DNA of 64,000 nt from Scytalidium lignicola. Lineage: Eukaryota; Ascomycota; Leotiomycetes. The position numbers and the translations under genes are program-made. Location: assembly GCA_002812745.2 (NCBI GenBank), contig NCSJ02000209.1, positions 1 to 64,000 on the forward strand, written 5' to 3'. Shown one piece after another: positions 22,192 to 35,000 of this stretch. Every line of letters begins with the position of its first letter. The stretch's first letter is position 1. The notes beneath the pieces were generated by a model. The model saw only the letters and a program-made list of their open reading frames with translations, ran no database searches and had not been told where the DNA came from.

Positions 22192-23899
22192 GGTCAGAGA
22201 AGTTTTGTTTTCAAAATTGATGATGGTAGGAATGAATAGAGATGGCGAAGTAGATGCACAGCAAGTGCCCGCAATTGATTGAGACAAATTGGTTGACCAG
22301 CAATCCGAAAGCCGGATTGGATGGCCATTTTTGGACGACAAATGCAATTAGTTTGCTGTTGACAGGGAGTGATGGTTGTTTGAGCGGATATACAAGGAGA
22401 AACTACTGCGGGATTAGTTTATGTATAAAGTGCTCTACTAGTACTAGAAGTGCGAGTTGTAAAGGCATATCCATTAGCACGCGCAAAGGTCTGAATTGAC
22501 GTAATGAAGGTGGCAAACCTGGATATAAGTCTTCTGGTGGTGCTGGGCCACATGCTGATGGCATAATTAGAGCAATAAGTGCTAAAAATTGATATAGATA
22601 TGTACAGAGTTTCCTTCAATGTCTCCCATACAATATTGTGTGCCCTAAGCCACTTGTGGGTCTTACTTTCTTGTTCCCTAACTTAAGTGTGTATCTAGAT
22701 TACTAAGAGATTATATGGGAGAATGCTTAGCGAGGAGAAGGTGGGCCTAATGTCGGCAAATTTGTGTGCATTTGGGTAAACCGTGTGTGCATTTAAGTAT
22801 ACCCTTTTTTTATTCCCATATCAGCCTATATGGCTAATGCGTCTGATCGGGAAGTGAGTAATAATGATTCAATCAAGAGCCGCCTAAGCACGTTCCATCG
22901 ATTGTTCGAATATACACGCACAGATCTGGGCATCGCTGATTCTTCCGATGCAATCTAAGCCGTGTCTTCTACAGCGCCTGCTGGTATGAAACCAACTACG
23001 AGTCGCTACAATCTTAATTAGAACACCTTTGACTTTGTACCCATCGAGTCCTATTTAATAAGGCTCCAACAGCACTGCAATACCCTTCTTGAGCTGGATC
23101 CCATTCGTTCCTTTTAAAAGTCGAAATCCTTACACAAAGAACATGCTATGAGTGTGGTAGGCGGTTTTAGTATTAACAGTTAGATGCTCTTAGCTGATGG
23201 GTCTGTCGCATCTGGTCCCACACGCCTGAACACTGTACGACGTAACGCTGCAAACTGATTGATGAGTTGAGCATCCTTTATTCCCACCCAGCCACAACCA
23301 CCGACGCCAGAACTTTCTTTGTTGCAGGATAACGTTCGCTAGGATTTAAGGCATGACCAAGTTTAGCTCATTCCCGTGCGTCATTTACAAACAAAGAGAT
23401 ATTTGCCCGTGTCGGGCCTCATCTCCAAAGCTCTACCCCACGCAGAGAAATAGCAGAGAAATCGACTCCACCAAGAGTACGGCCGTGCACATCATGGCCG
23501 CGAAGTCTTAACGGACCTCTGACTTTGACATTACTAGCACCGAGTACCGTCAATAACTAACACGCTCAGTCGGAAGCTCTAGCCTAATCCGACGAACAGA
23601 TGAACTAGCTAAGCGCCATATGGTGGTGGGACTAATCCACTCCTAGTTCGATACGGGTATATTTGAGTAATTGCGGTATTTACTTTGTCTATTATAGCAA
23701 GCATCACTGGTGAAAGATAAAGTCAATTTCAATGTTGGACTTTCCCGCTGTAACTATGGCGTTCACCTAACCTCCTATTATTGGCCGTTGCATGATGACG
23801 GCCATACCTATAATAACTCCATCACAGCGTACCAAAGCTCACGGGATAGTTCTAAGATAAGGATCGATCCTTAGAAAACGGATACGTGCAACAGGCATC
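22192..23899. other. Intergenic with a possible decayed coding stretch
   Basis: From about 22828 the plus strand reads MANASDREVSNNDSIKSRLS and protein-like text continues with frequent stops to about 23500, suggesting an unrecognised pseudogene. A near-direct repeat TGTGTGCATTTGGGTA / TGTGTGCATTTAAGTA lies at 22763-22800, and could be the remains of a transposon end. Nothing is identified with certainty. Confidence 0.35.
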
Positions 23900-26050
23900 A
23901 TGAACCCATCTTTCAACGCTCTTCTCGACTAGAATGACGGCTGGAACCTCGCCGTCTTAGGAGGAGTTGCGGTGATATTTTCACTGCTCGTGGTGTTGCT
24001 ATACTCACAAGGCTCCAAGTCAAAGTGTCTGCTGCTACTAGGGCTGAAAGGGTTGCCCATCATTGGTAATATTGGACAGGTACCAGCAGAGAGACCAGAC
24101 GTGCAGTTTGCAAAATGGCGAAAGAATATAGTGAGCTTGGTCTAGAATGTAGCTGCGACAGCTCAAGTACAGCATTTCTAATGTATGACACAGAGTCAGA
24201 TGTCATCTATCTCAACTTCCTAGGACAGGCTGTCATCGTCTTGAACAGCCTGAAGTCAGCTGTGGATCTTCTTGACAAAAGGTGCAATTTACAATGATAG
24301 GCTACCTTTTACAATGTGGGAAGCGTAATATTGCCATAGCTACCCATCTTCCTGGAATACTTTCTCACTAACATCTCCAGTCTCGGCTTCAAAAATTCCC
24401 TGACCCTCACCGGTGACGGGGAAAAATTTCGCAAGCTCCGGAAAGCGTACGGGAGTTTCCTCTCCATGAGAAACAGCTTGGTGTATCGAGATACCCAGCT
24501 TCAGCATGCTCGCCAGATGGCGGGTGAAATTGAAAGATGCCCAGAAGAATGGCGCAGTTATATTTCACGGTGCGGTTCCAGATAGTAAGATTTTGTGTGG
24601 CAAAAGCGACTGATGACTTTTCCATCACGTAGATTTGCCATTAGAGTGATCTTTAGTATGGCTTTTGCCATTGATATTATACACGAGGACGATCCTTATG
24701 TCAAACTCACGGACGAGATTGGATGGATTATCGCAAACATGGGTAATAATGGCATCACCATTATGGATATCGCGCCCTGGAGTAAGTACAATATCGCTGT
24801 AGCTTTCCATGAGGAATACAAACTAATCAAGCCAGCTGCTGTTCTCCAGTATGCCCTACTGTTGACAAATTTCTCTAGTGTCCCTTAGATGAAGTGATTA
24901 GAAACTTCGTAAGTTTATCTAGATGCGCTACAGGTTTGAAAATATCTCATGCATTACAGAAACCAGGAAGATCAAAGCCATCATTCATAGGACGTTTGGT
25001 CGAGGCAAGAAAAACATGCAAAACGGATAAGAAGGAAGACATTAAGTACTTTACGGATGCTGAACTCAAGGGGACTGGTGGATCGCTATATGCGGCTGGA
25101 CAGGACACAACAAACTCAACTATGATGATATTTGTCATGGCTATGGTACGAACCCGTGAGATACAGAGCCAGGCACAGAAAGAGATTGATGCTGTGACCG
25201 GAGGGGCTTGATTGCCTACTTTTGGCGACTGGAATGCATTACCGATTATAGAGAGGATAGTCTATGAGACTTTAAGGTGAGTGAGAATAGTGATAGACCT
25301 GAAGGCGAGCTAATAGCCTAGAAGATTTCACCAAGCTGTTCCAGACTGTTAGTCTTTTTTACCCTATAATTATTTTGGATTTCCTTATTGATATAATCGT
25401 ATAGGTATTCCTCATAAAACTTTAAAGGAAGACGTGTATCGTGGCATGTACATTCCTAAGAGTAAGTTATATCTAGGCTTACATGAATGATCTAACAATC
25501 TTCTAGGGTATTTAAATTGAACGAACAAATTTGGAAATTCCTCACTCACCATTTATAGCGCAACAGTGATAGCCAACGCCTGGGCAATGCTCCACGATCC
25601 AGATATCTACAGAGACCCTTTTGAATTCAACCCAGACCGTTTCTTACCAGCTTCAGAAGGCGGCGCTAATGAGCCACTCCCAGTAGGACAGTTTGGGTTT
25701 GGTCGAAGGTAAGAGGTCTTCTAGTATATTTAAAATAGAAGATTAGTAACAAGTGAAAAATAGTCTGTCCAGGGCAATATCTCGGATTAGCCTCTCTCTG
25801 GATAGCTGTTGCAACAATGCTTGCGAAATTTAATATCTTACCGTCGAAGGATGAGAATGGAGACGATATCATGCCTAAAATGGAGTTCACTACTGGAGTT
25901 ACTAGGTACGCAATCAATCATCTCCGGGTCGCGGCTAGAGTGTTCTGACGAAAATGCCAACTAACAACATTACTATTGCTAACAAATTTGTTTAAATTTA
26001 GTCATCCAGTACCATTCTCTTGTATCTTCACACCACGAAACGACTTGTAA
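23900..26050 (+). pseudogene. Cytochrome P450 monooxygenase, decayed
   Basis: An N-terminal hydrophobic anchor (GGVAVIFSLLVVLLYSQG) is followed by LKGLPIIGNIGQVPAERPD. Later landmarks are the C-helix region GEKFRKLRKAYGSFL (about 24420-24465), an I-helix motif AAGQDTT (about 25092-25112), the K-helix ExxR as ETLR (25266-25277), a PERF-type FNPDRF (about 25627), and the heme loop FGFGRR split by an intron from CPGQYLG (about 25765). The end reads HPVPFSCIFTPRND. Breaks include a stop 11 codons after the ATG (TAG), a shift near 24293, a TGA at about 25209 where Arg is expected, and damage at the heme-loop junction. The CAG-to-TAG and CGA-to-TGA stops fit RIP-type change. By C-terminal style it resembles fungal secondary-metabolism P450s; the family is not assigned. 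Confidence 0.82.
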
Positions 26051-26190
26051 GAAGTAGACTTCCCTAATTAAGATAGGCAAATACAAAAGTAGAAAATGGT
26101 TGAGGCTAGACCATTACGACATTAAAAACCGGAGCATCGAAAGCTTGTGACGGTTTTGCAACGCTAATGTGGTTGGGCGGTATCTTTTAG

Positions 26191-26392
26191 TGTTGGTAGT
26201 ATATTGGTTACGTACACGTGATACTCACGTGTTCAGTGTGTACTAGTCCCGATTAGGAAGCGGGAGCGAGCGAAGCTCTTACAGCTTCGCAACACTCCTC
26301 CCCCCTTTTTCGAACGATTGAACCATGATTTAGCACAACTAGTATATTACGTATAGATACGTACCGTACTACGTGCTACAGGTGAACTGACA
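26191..26392 (+). mobile_element. Solo LTR, copy 1 (202 bp), with 5-bp target duplication TTTAG
   Basis: Starts TGTTGGTAG and ends GAACTGACA, the TG...CA form of LTRs, and is flanked on both sides by TTTAG (26186-26190 and 26393-26397). It aligns with 57826-58019. Internal features shared by both copies are TTACGTACACGTGAT near the start, a hairpin GCGAAGCT-AGCTTCGC at about 26260-26283, and TATTACGTAT...CGTACCGTACT near the end. Orientation is arbitrary. A very short non-autonomous element cannot be excluded. Confidence 0.82.
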
Positions 26393-26397
26393 TTTAG

Positions 26398-26628
26398 TTT
26401 AATAATCTCAGATCTCGGTTTCAGGTAGCAATTGTAGTTTGCTTGTCTAATAATTTGTACGCCACTTGCTTTTGAAAAATAAAAAATAAAACTTGCTTCT
26501 AGAATAAAACAACTTTGGAACAGACAACCCTTCCTATAATAAGTGTTTGAGAGGTGGAAAATGTGATCCCACATCAACTGCGATCATCCTTAGTTCGGCC
26601 AGGACGGTACCCCGTCACCCGGCTAAAG
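26398..26628. other. Intergenic, no gene
   Basis: Short unique-looking sequence between the solo LTR and the start of the second AT-rich block near 26629. Confidence 0.4.
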
Positions 26629-29552
26629 TTTATAATAATAATTGTTTTTTTAGTTATAAGTTATAAATTAATATATTAACATTTTTAAATAAGTAAAATT
26701 CTAGTATTATTCAATTGTATAATATTCTTATTAAATTTGATTTTCTTATTAATAGTTAATATTTTGTATTCTTTTACCAGAAAATTAACTTTTTTTTAAT
26801 TATTCTTACTTAAGTTTAACAAATTAAATGTCTTTAACAAATAAAGTATTATTAGTTTAAAACTTTACAATATTAAAAAGTTTAATATTATATAATAAGT
26901 AAAGATTATATGTTAATAGTTTTATAATAAGCATTTTTAACATAATAAGAGTAATAAATTTAAAACTAGTGGTTTTTAACTTTAAGAACTTTGTAAAATA
27001 ACTTTACAATTTATAAAATNNNGCTTTTATAACTTGTTTACTAATAAAGTTTCTTTTAGCTTTTAAATTGATCAAAGCCTTTATTAACTTGTTATATAGT
27101 TTTATGTTTATGTATAATGAATTTTCACTGTTTATAAAGTAAAGATTAACATTTTTAGTATTATTAACTAATATATTATCTTTGATTTCCAAATCTTCAG
27201 TATTTTCCTAAAGTTCTTTAAACAGTGTTATTCATCTTTTTATAAGATTTTTTAGTCTTAGTTCATTTAAGCTTTTATCATTTATAAATGTATATGTATC
27301 TTATACTTATTCTGCTATCTCATTTCCAAAGTATTCTCTTATTTCAATAATAAAAACATTACTTTCTTCAAGAATCCTTTTTGTAAAGTTCAAAGGGTAT
27401 ATTATTACTTCTTAGTTAAACTATTAATCAATCCTTTATATTAATTCATCCTCCTTTAGTAATATAATAAGTAACTTTAAAAGTAATGAATCNTTTTTTT
27501 AGTTTATTAATTATAAGTAAAGCTTTTACATCCTAGTTAACTTGTTTAATAACAATCTTTATAAGTTCCTTTTGTTAAGTATAATATTGTTTAACTTTAA
27601 GTAATTGTTTTATTGATTTTCTTAAGCCTTAGATTTCTTTGTATTATGTTTTTGCTTTTGTTCAATCTTGTTAGAAGGTTATCATTAGATAGCCTCCTCA
27701 TTATAAGTTATATTATCCTTATATGACATAGCTTAATCCTTCCTTTATTACTATTTAAGTATCCTTGAGCATTTAGTCAAAATCATCTTGTATTCAAGTT
27801 CTTTCTACTAGTAAAAGAGATTTATATATCCTTTTCTTTATAACAATACTTTAAAGGTTAGTCTTATAGACTAGAACAAGATTTTTAAAATTAAATTCTT
27901 GTTTTTGGACAATTACTTTTTCTTATTATACAATTCTATAAAGTTAACTTTTGTTTAGGATTTTCTATCCTCTTAATCCCTTTATACCAATTGTTAAATA
28001 ATATCTTAGAATTAATATTTCTCCTAAAACAGGATATTATTTTATTAGTATAACCTTCAAATTTGCTAGTATAATCATTTAGATTCTATTAACTCTTAGA
28101 ATTAATCTTTACTTGTCTTGGTTCTTAACTTCTTTCTTATCTTGAAGGTATTTTACATATTAAGTCCTTCTTATTACTATAAATGTTATTTTACTAACTT
28201 CTTCATTAAACATTTCTTCTGAACTCAAGCTTTCTTTTTTTTGATAATTCTAACAAGATATCCTTAATTCTCAGGATTCTTATAACTTTAACTTTAATTA
28301 ATATACTTAACTTATTATCCTTTTTATAAGTGTTTATTATATGTTCTAGAAGTTTACACTTGAAATATAATTTGTTTTTCCTTCTTTTATTAAGTTCTTT
28401 AAGGGAAATTCTAAAAGAATTCCCNTTTTTTGTTTCTTCCTTCAAAATGCTTTTTTCCTTTCCTTTTAAAGGTCTTTCTCTTCTTTATAATGTTTAACTT
28501 TATAAGGTTTTCTTAATCCTTCTTATTATTAGTCTTTCTTTGGTTAAAGTAAGATTTACTCTTTTTGTCTAAGCTTATCTTATATTACTTATTCTTAATC
28601 TTAATAAACAAGTTAACAAGAGTATTAAATGTAATAATTATAAGTTGTTAATATAATTCTTCTTTGATAAAGTCCTTTAAGTTAATCTTATACTAATATA
28701 TATATGTTTCTTCTCCTTAGTTGATTGATATTATATATTAATAATAAAGCATTGTATATTCATTAAAGCTTTTGGTTTGTCTAAGATAAGTTAGTTATCT
28801 TTTAACATTCCNTTTTTTTGTTAATATCTTTATATAAGCATTTAAGCTCTTCAGTATAATTAACTTAACTTGTAATAATATTAATTACTTCTTACTTTTT
28901 TATTTTTTTTGTTCATTATGAATTATTTATCCTTAAAGAGTTAAAACTAAGTTTTAACTACTTTTCTTAAGTATGTTAATACTTATAAAACCTTATGTAT
29001 ATCTTTAAGCAATAATTGATTATTTAATATTAAATAAGTTCTTATTTAAGTAAGATATACTTTTAACTTCTTTTTGTCCTTATAAAACAAGTTTAGTCTA
29101 GTAATCTTAACTTCTTTAAGTATTGTTATTAGAATTTGTTCAATGTTGTTCTCTAGTTCAAAGTCTAGATTAAAGTTTAGACTTAAAGCTTTTGATATTA
29201 AAACTAGTTTTAAGTCAGATTTGAGTAATAAAAGTATTAGCTTCTTTCTTATAATTCTTGATAATTCTTTAACAGTTAATTCTTCTGTTAACTTAATAAG
29301 TTACTTTAATAGTATAACAATTTCCTTTAATATTCCCTTTTGAATGTTAACTTCCTTGATAGTTTGGTTCTTACCTTAATCCTTTTCAGAATTATCTTCT
29401 GAACTTTCTTTAGATCCTTCTTTAAATTCCTCTTCAGATTCTTTTTCAAAGCCTTCTTCAGAACCTTTTTCAAGTTGTTGTTTGTTGTTATTATTATCTA
29501 TTAATATGTTTGTTTCTAAATCTTGATTTATCAAGATATTTAATGTTTAAAA
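26629..29552 (-). mobile_element. RIP-degraded chromovirus, 5' internal part (gag, CCHC, protease), truncated
   Basis: Read on the minus strand from the LTR at 29553-29894. Glu/Ser-rich gag-like sequence is followed by a ruined CCHC knuckle at about 28330-28385 (KLYFKCKLLEHIINTYKK, with two Cys changed to Tyr) and a retropepsin-like segment at about 27045-27110 (ALINLKAKRNFISKQVI). It stops near 26629, before reverse transcriptase. The Cys-to-Tyr changes are G-to-A on the coding strand, as RIP produces. Confidence 0.72.
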
Positions 29553-29894
29553 TGTTATAAAACTATATTATCCAGGTTACTGGATAACAAGGATAAGGTA
29601 GATATTCAAGGACAGTAGAAACAAGAGATACTTGAGTAAGTAACTAAGTCAAAGGTAAGATTTAATAATATATTTAAGTTGAACACAAGAAGTTTACTCT
29701 TATATTCTTACAATGTACTTATATAGATAATAAAATACAACTGGATCCTTTAGAGTCCTTAAAGTCCTCTAGAGTCCCTCATGGATCCCAAGACTCTATC
29801 ATATGACTTCTAATTGTTAAGTTCTCTATGTACACCTTCTGTGTACTAAGCCTCAGGCTTACACCAATCAGCTTATTAGGTAAAACCCATAACA
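29553..29894 (-). repeat. LTR (342 bp) of the chromovirus family, 5' LTR of the minus-strand piece
   Basis: On the minus strand it starts TGTTATGGG and ends TTTTATAACA. It aligns throughout with 1147-1495, including TATATAAGTACA and TGTTCAACTTAAAT. Its outer edge abuts a MITE fragment at 29895. Confidence 0.8.
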
Positions 29895-30011
29895 CTTGTC
29901 CAAACAAGACTATAAGCTATGATCTTGTTTAAATTTTTGCAGACGAGACTATATAGCTTATAGTTTTGTCTGGACAAGACTATAGTCCGATGCAATAGTC
30001 TAGCCAGTCTA
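29895..30011 (-). mobile_element. RIP-mutated fragment of the 3798-4272 MITE
   Basis: The reverse complement begins TAGACTGGCTAGACTATTGC and lines up with TAGACTGGCCGGACCGTTGC at the 5' end of the GC-rich MITE. Differences over about 100 bp are mostly C-to-T and G-to-A. The terminal A is at 30011. The other end is missing: an LTR begins where the fragment stops, suggesting that the retroelement inserted into the MITE. Confidence 0.7.
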
Positions 30012-31713
30012 TTTATAACAAACAATTATATAAAACTTTACTACTAAGTTATTAAAATCTAAGAACTTAGTTATNAAAAAAGGATTATAATAATATGTTA
30101 ATAATAACTAATATTTTCATAAAGTATATATTCTTTATATTATAAGATAAGATATAAAGTGTAGAAGAAGTTATAAAAGCNATTTCTTTAATATNTNATA
30201 ATACTATTTAAAGTATTAAAAAGGTATTATATCTAATCAAAATATATACTTTACCTTAAAGTTTTAAGAAACTTTAACTAAATGAATAAGTATTAACAAG
30301 AAGATATTAATAACATTTTATTTATAAACTGATAATCAAATTAAAAGATTAAACTAGACATTAGAAATATATTTATGATATTACATAAACTACAAACAAG
30401 ATAACTAGTAAAGATTGTTATTGTTAACATAGTTAATATACAATAGTTTAAAGTATAAAGTAATAAGATTTATACTATTCTATATGAATTATAAAAGAAA
30501 ACTAAACAAGTTTTAGATAAATGTTAAATTATAATCATTATCTAACTTAACAAACAAGTTAATAAAGAAATTATACAAAACATATATTGAAGTAATAAAG
30601 ATAATATAATTTGTNAAAAGAAAAAATAAAGGTATATTATAATAAGAAACATAATATAGAATTTACATATNAAAAAAAAGGATAAAGTTTACTTTTGATA
30701 AAAAAAATTTATAAACAAAAAGATTAAACAACAAATTTGACTTTATAAAGTTAAGACTATTCAAGATTAAAAAGATATACAAACTAATAACAATTAAATT
30801 AAAATTATTAAAAAAGATGTGAATACATTTTATATTTCATACAATACTATTAGAATTAACATTTAAGAATACATTATCAACATTAAGTATAAAAGTTAAG
30901 TTATAACTTAATAAAGAATAAGTAATCAAGAAAATCTTAGATTATAAATACTAGTATAAGAAGATTTAGTATTTAGTTAAATAAGAAGGATTTCTAGAAT
31001 TAGACAATTCTTAAGAATTTACTAAGTATCTAGAAAATACTAAAGAGATAATAGAGAATTATCATCAAACTCTAGTTAAAAAGAATCCTTAGGAGGAGGA
31101 ATTAATTAAGTTAACAAGACAGAAGAAGGATTAACAACATCAATACTCAACAAGGAGAGGTTGACTGAGAAATGTTGTTTATCTTCATTAAGAAGATATA
31201 ATAAGCTCTTAATAAAGATTAAAGAGTTGAGTTTTTCCTTTTTTAACCTTTCCTTTTCCTTTATTTCATCAAGTTTATCTAAGGTTCTTAAACTTATTTT
31301 AATTATTTTACAAGTATAAGTTTTCAACTGNTTTTTATAGCTTATAAACTTAAACAACTTACATTAAAGCTNTTTTTCTTTTACTTATTCAAGATGCTCT
31401 TCTTCCTTAAAAAGGCAGTTTATCTCTTCAATGTTAAAACTAATCTTATAACAACAACTAATCTTAGTATACTTAAAGTACTTAAGATGACCAAAGGATT
31501 TAATATAAGAATAACTATTATTTTCATAAAAATAACATAAAGTTATTATATTATCAAAAGTCTTTATTAGTTCAGACAAATAGAGATGTTATGAATAACA
31601 AGAGGATTTAAGTAATATGTTAGAATGAAAGGAAGCATAATAAGAGAATAATAAAGATTATTCGACATTACTAGTTAAAGTGTTAAGATAATACTAGGAT
31701 AAAAAAGGGATAA
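30012..31713 (+). mobile_element. RIP-degraded chromovirus, integrase core to chromodomain
   Basis: Aligns with 4865-6566. Integrase core sequence runs from about 30030, a chromodomain lies at about 30930-31040 (VIKKILDYKY, then EGFLELDNS), then the antisense ORF. The 5' part is missing and replaced by the MITE fragment. It ends in the LTR at 31714. Confidence 0.78.
31106..31579 (-). pseudogene. Antisense Cys-rich/coiled-coil ORF of the chromovirus, copy 3
   Basis: Two open minus-strand pieces, separated near a homopolymer N at 31372, make one protein. The N-terminal piece (31579-31385) ends NIEEINCLFKEEEHLE. The second (31357-31106) contains LRTLDKLDEIKEKERLKKEK and LIFIKSLLYLLNEDKQ. The same order and spacing occur in copies 1 and 2. 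Cys positions are partly replaced by Tyr. Function is unknown; the charged helix suggests a coiled coil. Confidence 0.5.
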
Positions 31714-32064
31714 TGTTATAACTCTTATTATTACAACTTGATAAGTGTTAAAATAACAGCTTATGAAAGGTTAAGGACTAAGTAAGGAGTTAGGTTATAT
31801 GATTAACATAAGTTTACAAAGTCTATTAGTCTAAGTGTTAAATCTATTAAACTAAGTAAAGTACTTACATATTAAATAACAATGATTGTCTATATAAGAA
31901 CATGTTCTTTAAACTTTAGTTAAGAACTTTATGTTTAACTTAAGTTATAACTTTATTATATATATACTTGTTTATTATAACTACAAACACCTTACTTTTA
32001 TATAAACCTAATAAGAGTGACTAGACTTACCTTACATGACTATACTATAAGAAGTCTTATAACA
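31714..32064 (+). repeat. LTR (351 bp), 3' LTR of the plus-strand chromovirus piece
   Basis: Starts TGTTATAACTC and ends CTTATAACA, giving inverted ends. It contains TCTATATAAGAACATG and GTTTAACTTAAGTTATAACTTTA and aligns with 6567-6907. Confidence 0.78.
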
Positions 32065-35000
32065 TAATAATAATAACTTATACTAATTATCCTACTTATA
32101 ATCTATATAACATCATAAGTATACTTTTAGTATTTAGTTTAATTTTTCTGTTTAACTATTAATTTATAAGTGAAATGTTATTAACATCTTCTTATTAATA
32201 CTTATATACTTAGTCAACATTTCTTAAAACTTTAAGGTGAAGTATATATTACAATCAAATATAATACCTTCTAATACTTTAAATAATGTTATTATATGTT
32301 AAAGAAATGCTTTTACAACTTCTTTTACATCTTATATCTCATCTTATAGTATAAAGATTATATATTTCATAAATAAGTTTGTTATTACCAAGATATTATT
32401 ATAATCTTTCCTTATTACTAAGTCTTTTAACTTTAATAATTTAATAACAAAGTCTTATGTTATAGTTTATTATAATCAAATTAGTATTTTAATAAGTTAA
32501 AGTATTCTATAAGGTCTTTGCTTTAAGTTCTTTACCCTTTTACAAATATTATATTCCTTAATTATTTCCTTTATTGTTTATCTCATCTAGTATAAGTAAT
32601 AATCCCTTTAAATTTTATAATAAGTTTGTTCAACTCTAAAATACTCATTTTGTAATAATATATATTATTCTCTTAAGAATTCCTTTAATAGTTTCTTAAG
32701 AATATATAACTTCTTATCCTTATACTATAACTTGTTAATTTATTCTTATTAATCTTCTTTAAACTTATATTCAATGTCTTTCAAGTTTTCTCTGGATAAT
32801 TCATTTTGAATTTTATCAATCTAATCCTTATCAACTACTGTTGATATAAACATCAATTATCCTTGATTATAAGTAATTCCTTCTTTATTGTCTACTAAGA
32901 CTATTTATTATAAGCTTAATTCTTCTTTGTTTATATATTCTAGTTTTTAATTAAGAGTATTTACTTGTCTATTGTTAATTCCCTTAATATATCAAATCTT
33001 AAAATTATATTCTAACAAAATCTTTACTTACTTAACTTATCTTGTATTTAACTCCTTAAATGTTATAAAATACTTTAAATTCATATAATCTGTTAGTATC
33101 TTTATTTATTCTCTTGCTCTTATTGTATATATTCTTTATTTTCTTAGTATATTTACTATTACCAACAATTCTTTATTATAAACAAGATAATTCTGCTTAA
33201 CTAAGTTAAACTTTCTTAAATAAAAGGTAAGTAGTTTTTAACCCTTTTATTTGTTTTACTAGTTTAAAACTATACTTAAAGCATAATCTAATATATTTAT
33301 TTTAATTCAAACAAGTCTTTTTAAGTTAAAGATTCTAAGACTTTGGTCTTCTTTGAAAGCTTCTTTAACTATATCAAATACTTCTTATTATTCCTTCCTT
33401 TATTCATATAATATATTCTTCTTAGTTAATTCAGTTAATGATAATATTATCCTTGAATAGTTTTTTATAAATTTTCAATAATAGTTTGTAAAGCTTAAAA
33501 AAGCTTTATAATTCCTTGACCATTTTAAGTTTTATCTATTCCTTGATAACTTTAGTTTTTTCCTTAGTTGTTCTAACCTTATTATATATTATAATATATC
33601 TTAAAAATTGTACTTCTATTTTATAGAATTCACATTTTCTTAGTTTATATCAAAAGCTTACTTTCTATAATACTCTAAGAATAATATTCATATGGATTTT
33701 ATATTCTTTTAACATTTTCAAGTAAATCAAGATATTATCCAAATATACTATTACAAACTTCTTTAAGTATTCTCTAATAACCTTATCCACAATCCTTTGT
33801 ATTATAACAAATATATTTGTTAATCTAAACAATATAACTAATAACTTATATAACTTATATTTAGTCTTAATAATAACCNTTTTATTCATCTTTTTCTTTT
33901 ATTCTGATAAGGTTGAATACTAATTATAAATCTAATTTTGTAAAGAACTTAATACTTCTGAACTTGTCTTTAATAATCTTTATTAATAACAATAAATATC
34001 AGTCTTTAATTATTCCTTTATTCAAAGCTTTATAATCCTTACAAAGCTTACTCTTTAAGTTATCTAGTTTTTTCACAAACAATAATGATATTCTTATTAA
34101 AAAGTTCAACTTTTAATATAATCTTCTCTTAACTATTCTGTTTAACTATTTCTTTGTTGTCTTATTCTTTATTATTATAATTGAGTATACTAGTTTAAAT
34201 AATAGTTGAAATCCTTCTTCAAGGTTAATCTTATAATCTTATAATTAACATTCTAGTAATGTTAAGTTTTTTAGTCTTTCTTTAAACAACTTTATCTATT
34301 CTTTGTATTCTTCAAGAATATGCTCAAGACCTTCATCTTGTCTTGATTAACCTGAAATCAAACTGATTTCTATGTCCTTAATCATAAGTTAATTAAGCTT
34401 AATCACTTAAATAACTTTAAGTTCTTTATCCTTTATAACTTTCATCAATACCTTTAAATAATCTTTCTTGTGAAAACTTTATAATTTCTTCTTGTCAATT
34501 TATCCTTAAATTACTTTTCTGTATTTATAGTATACTTAGTATTATCTTGAAGTTTCTAATATAAGTTATATTAAATACTACTTACTCTTAATAACTTGTC
34601 TTAACAACTATTATTATTAGCTTAATCTTTACTTTAACACTTTACTTTGTAATAGAATTATTTACAAGCTTAACTAGATATTTATAATTCTTAACTTAAA
34701 TATTTATATTTAATTTCATTATAACTTTTAACATTATAAAATTTTTTACAACTTTAGAATTTAATAATGCTTTTATCTTTTGTTTAACTATGATGACTTT
34801 TAAGAATAATGCATTTTTATTTAAAGCTTTAAGTCTTAATTCTTTAATTATTCTTTCTTCTGCATTATCAATAGTTTATCCTCATTCATCTGCTGAATCT
34901 GATGAACATAGTCAATTCCTTTACTATTCCTCTTCAACTTTGNTTTTTTATAATTCTTAAAGTTTTATCTTAAATTCTTTTTACTTTATCTTTATCAATG

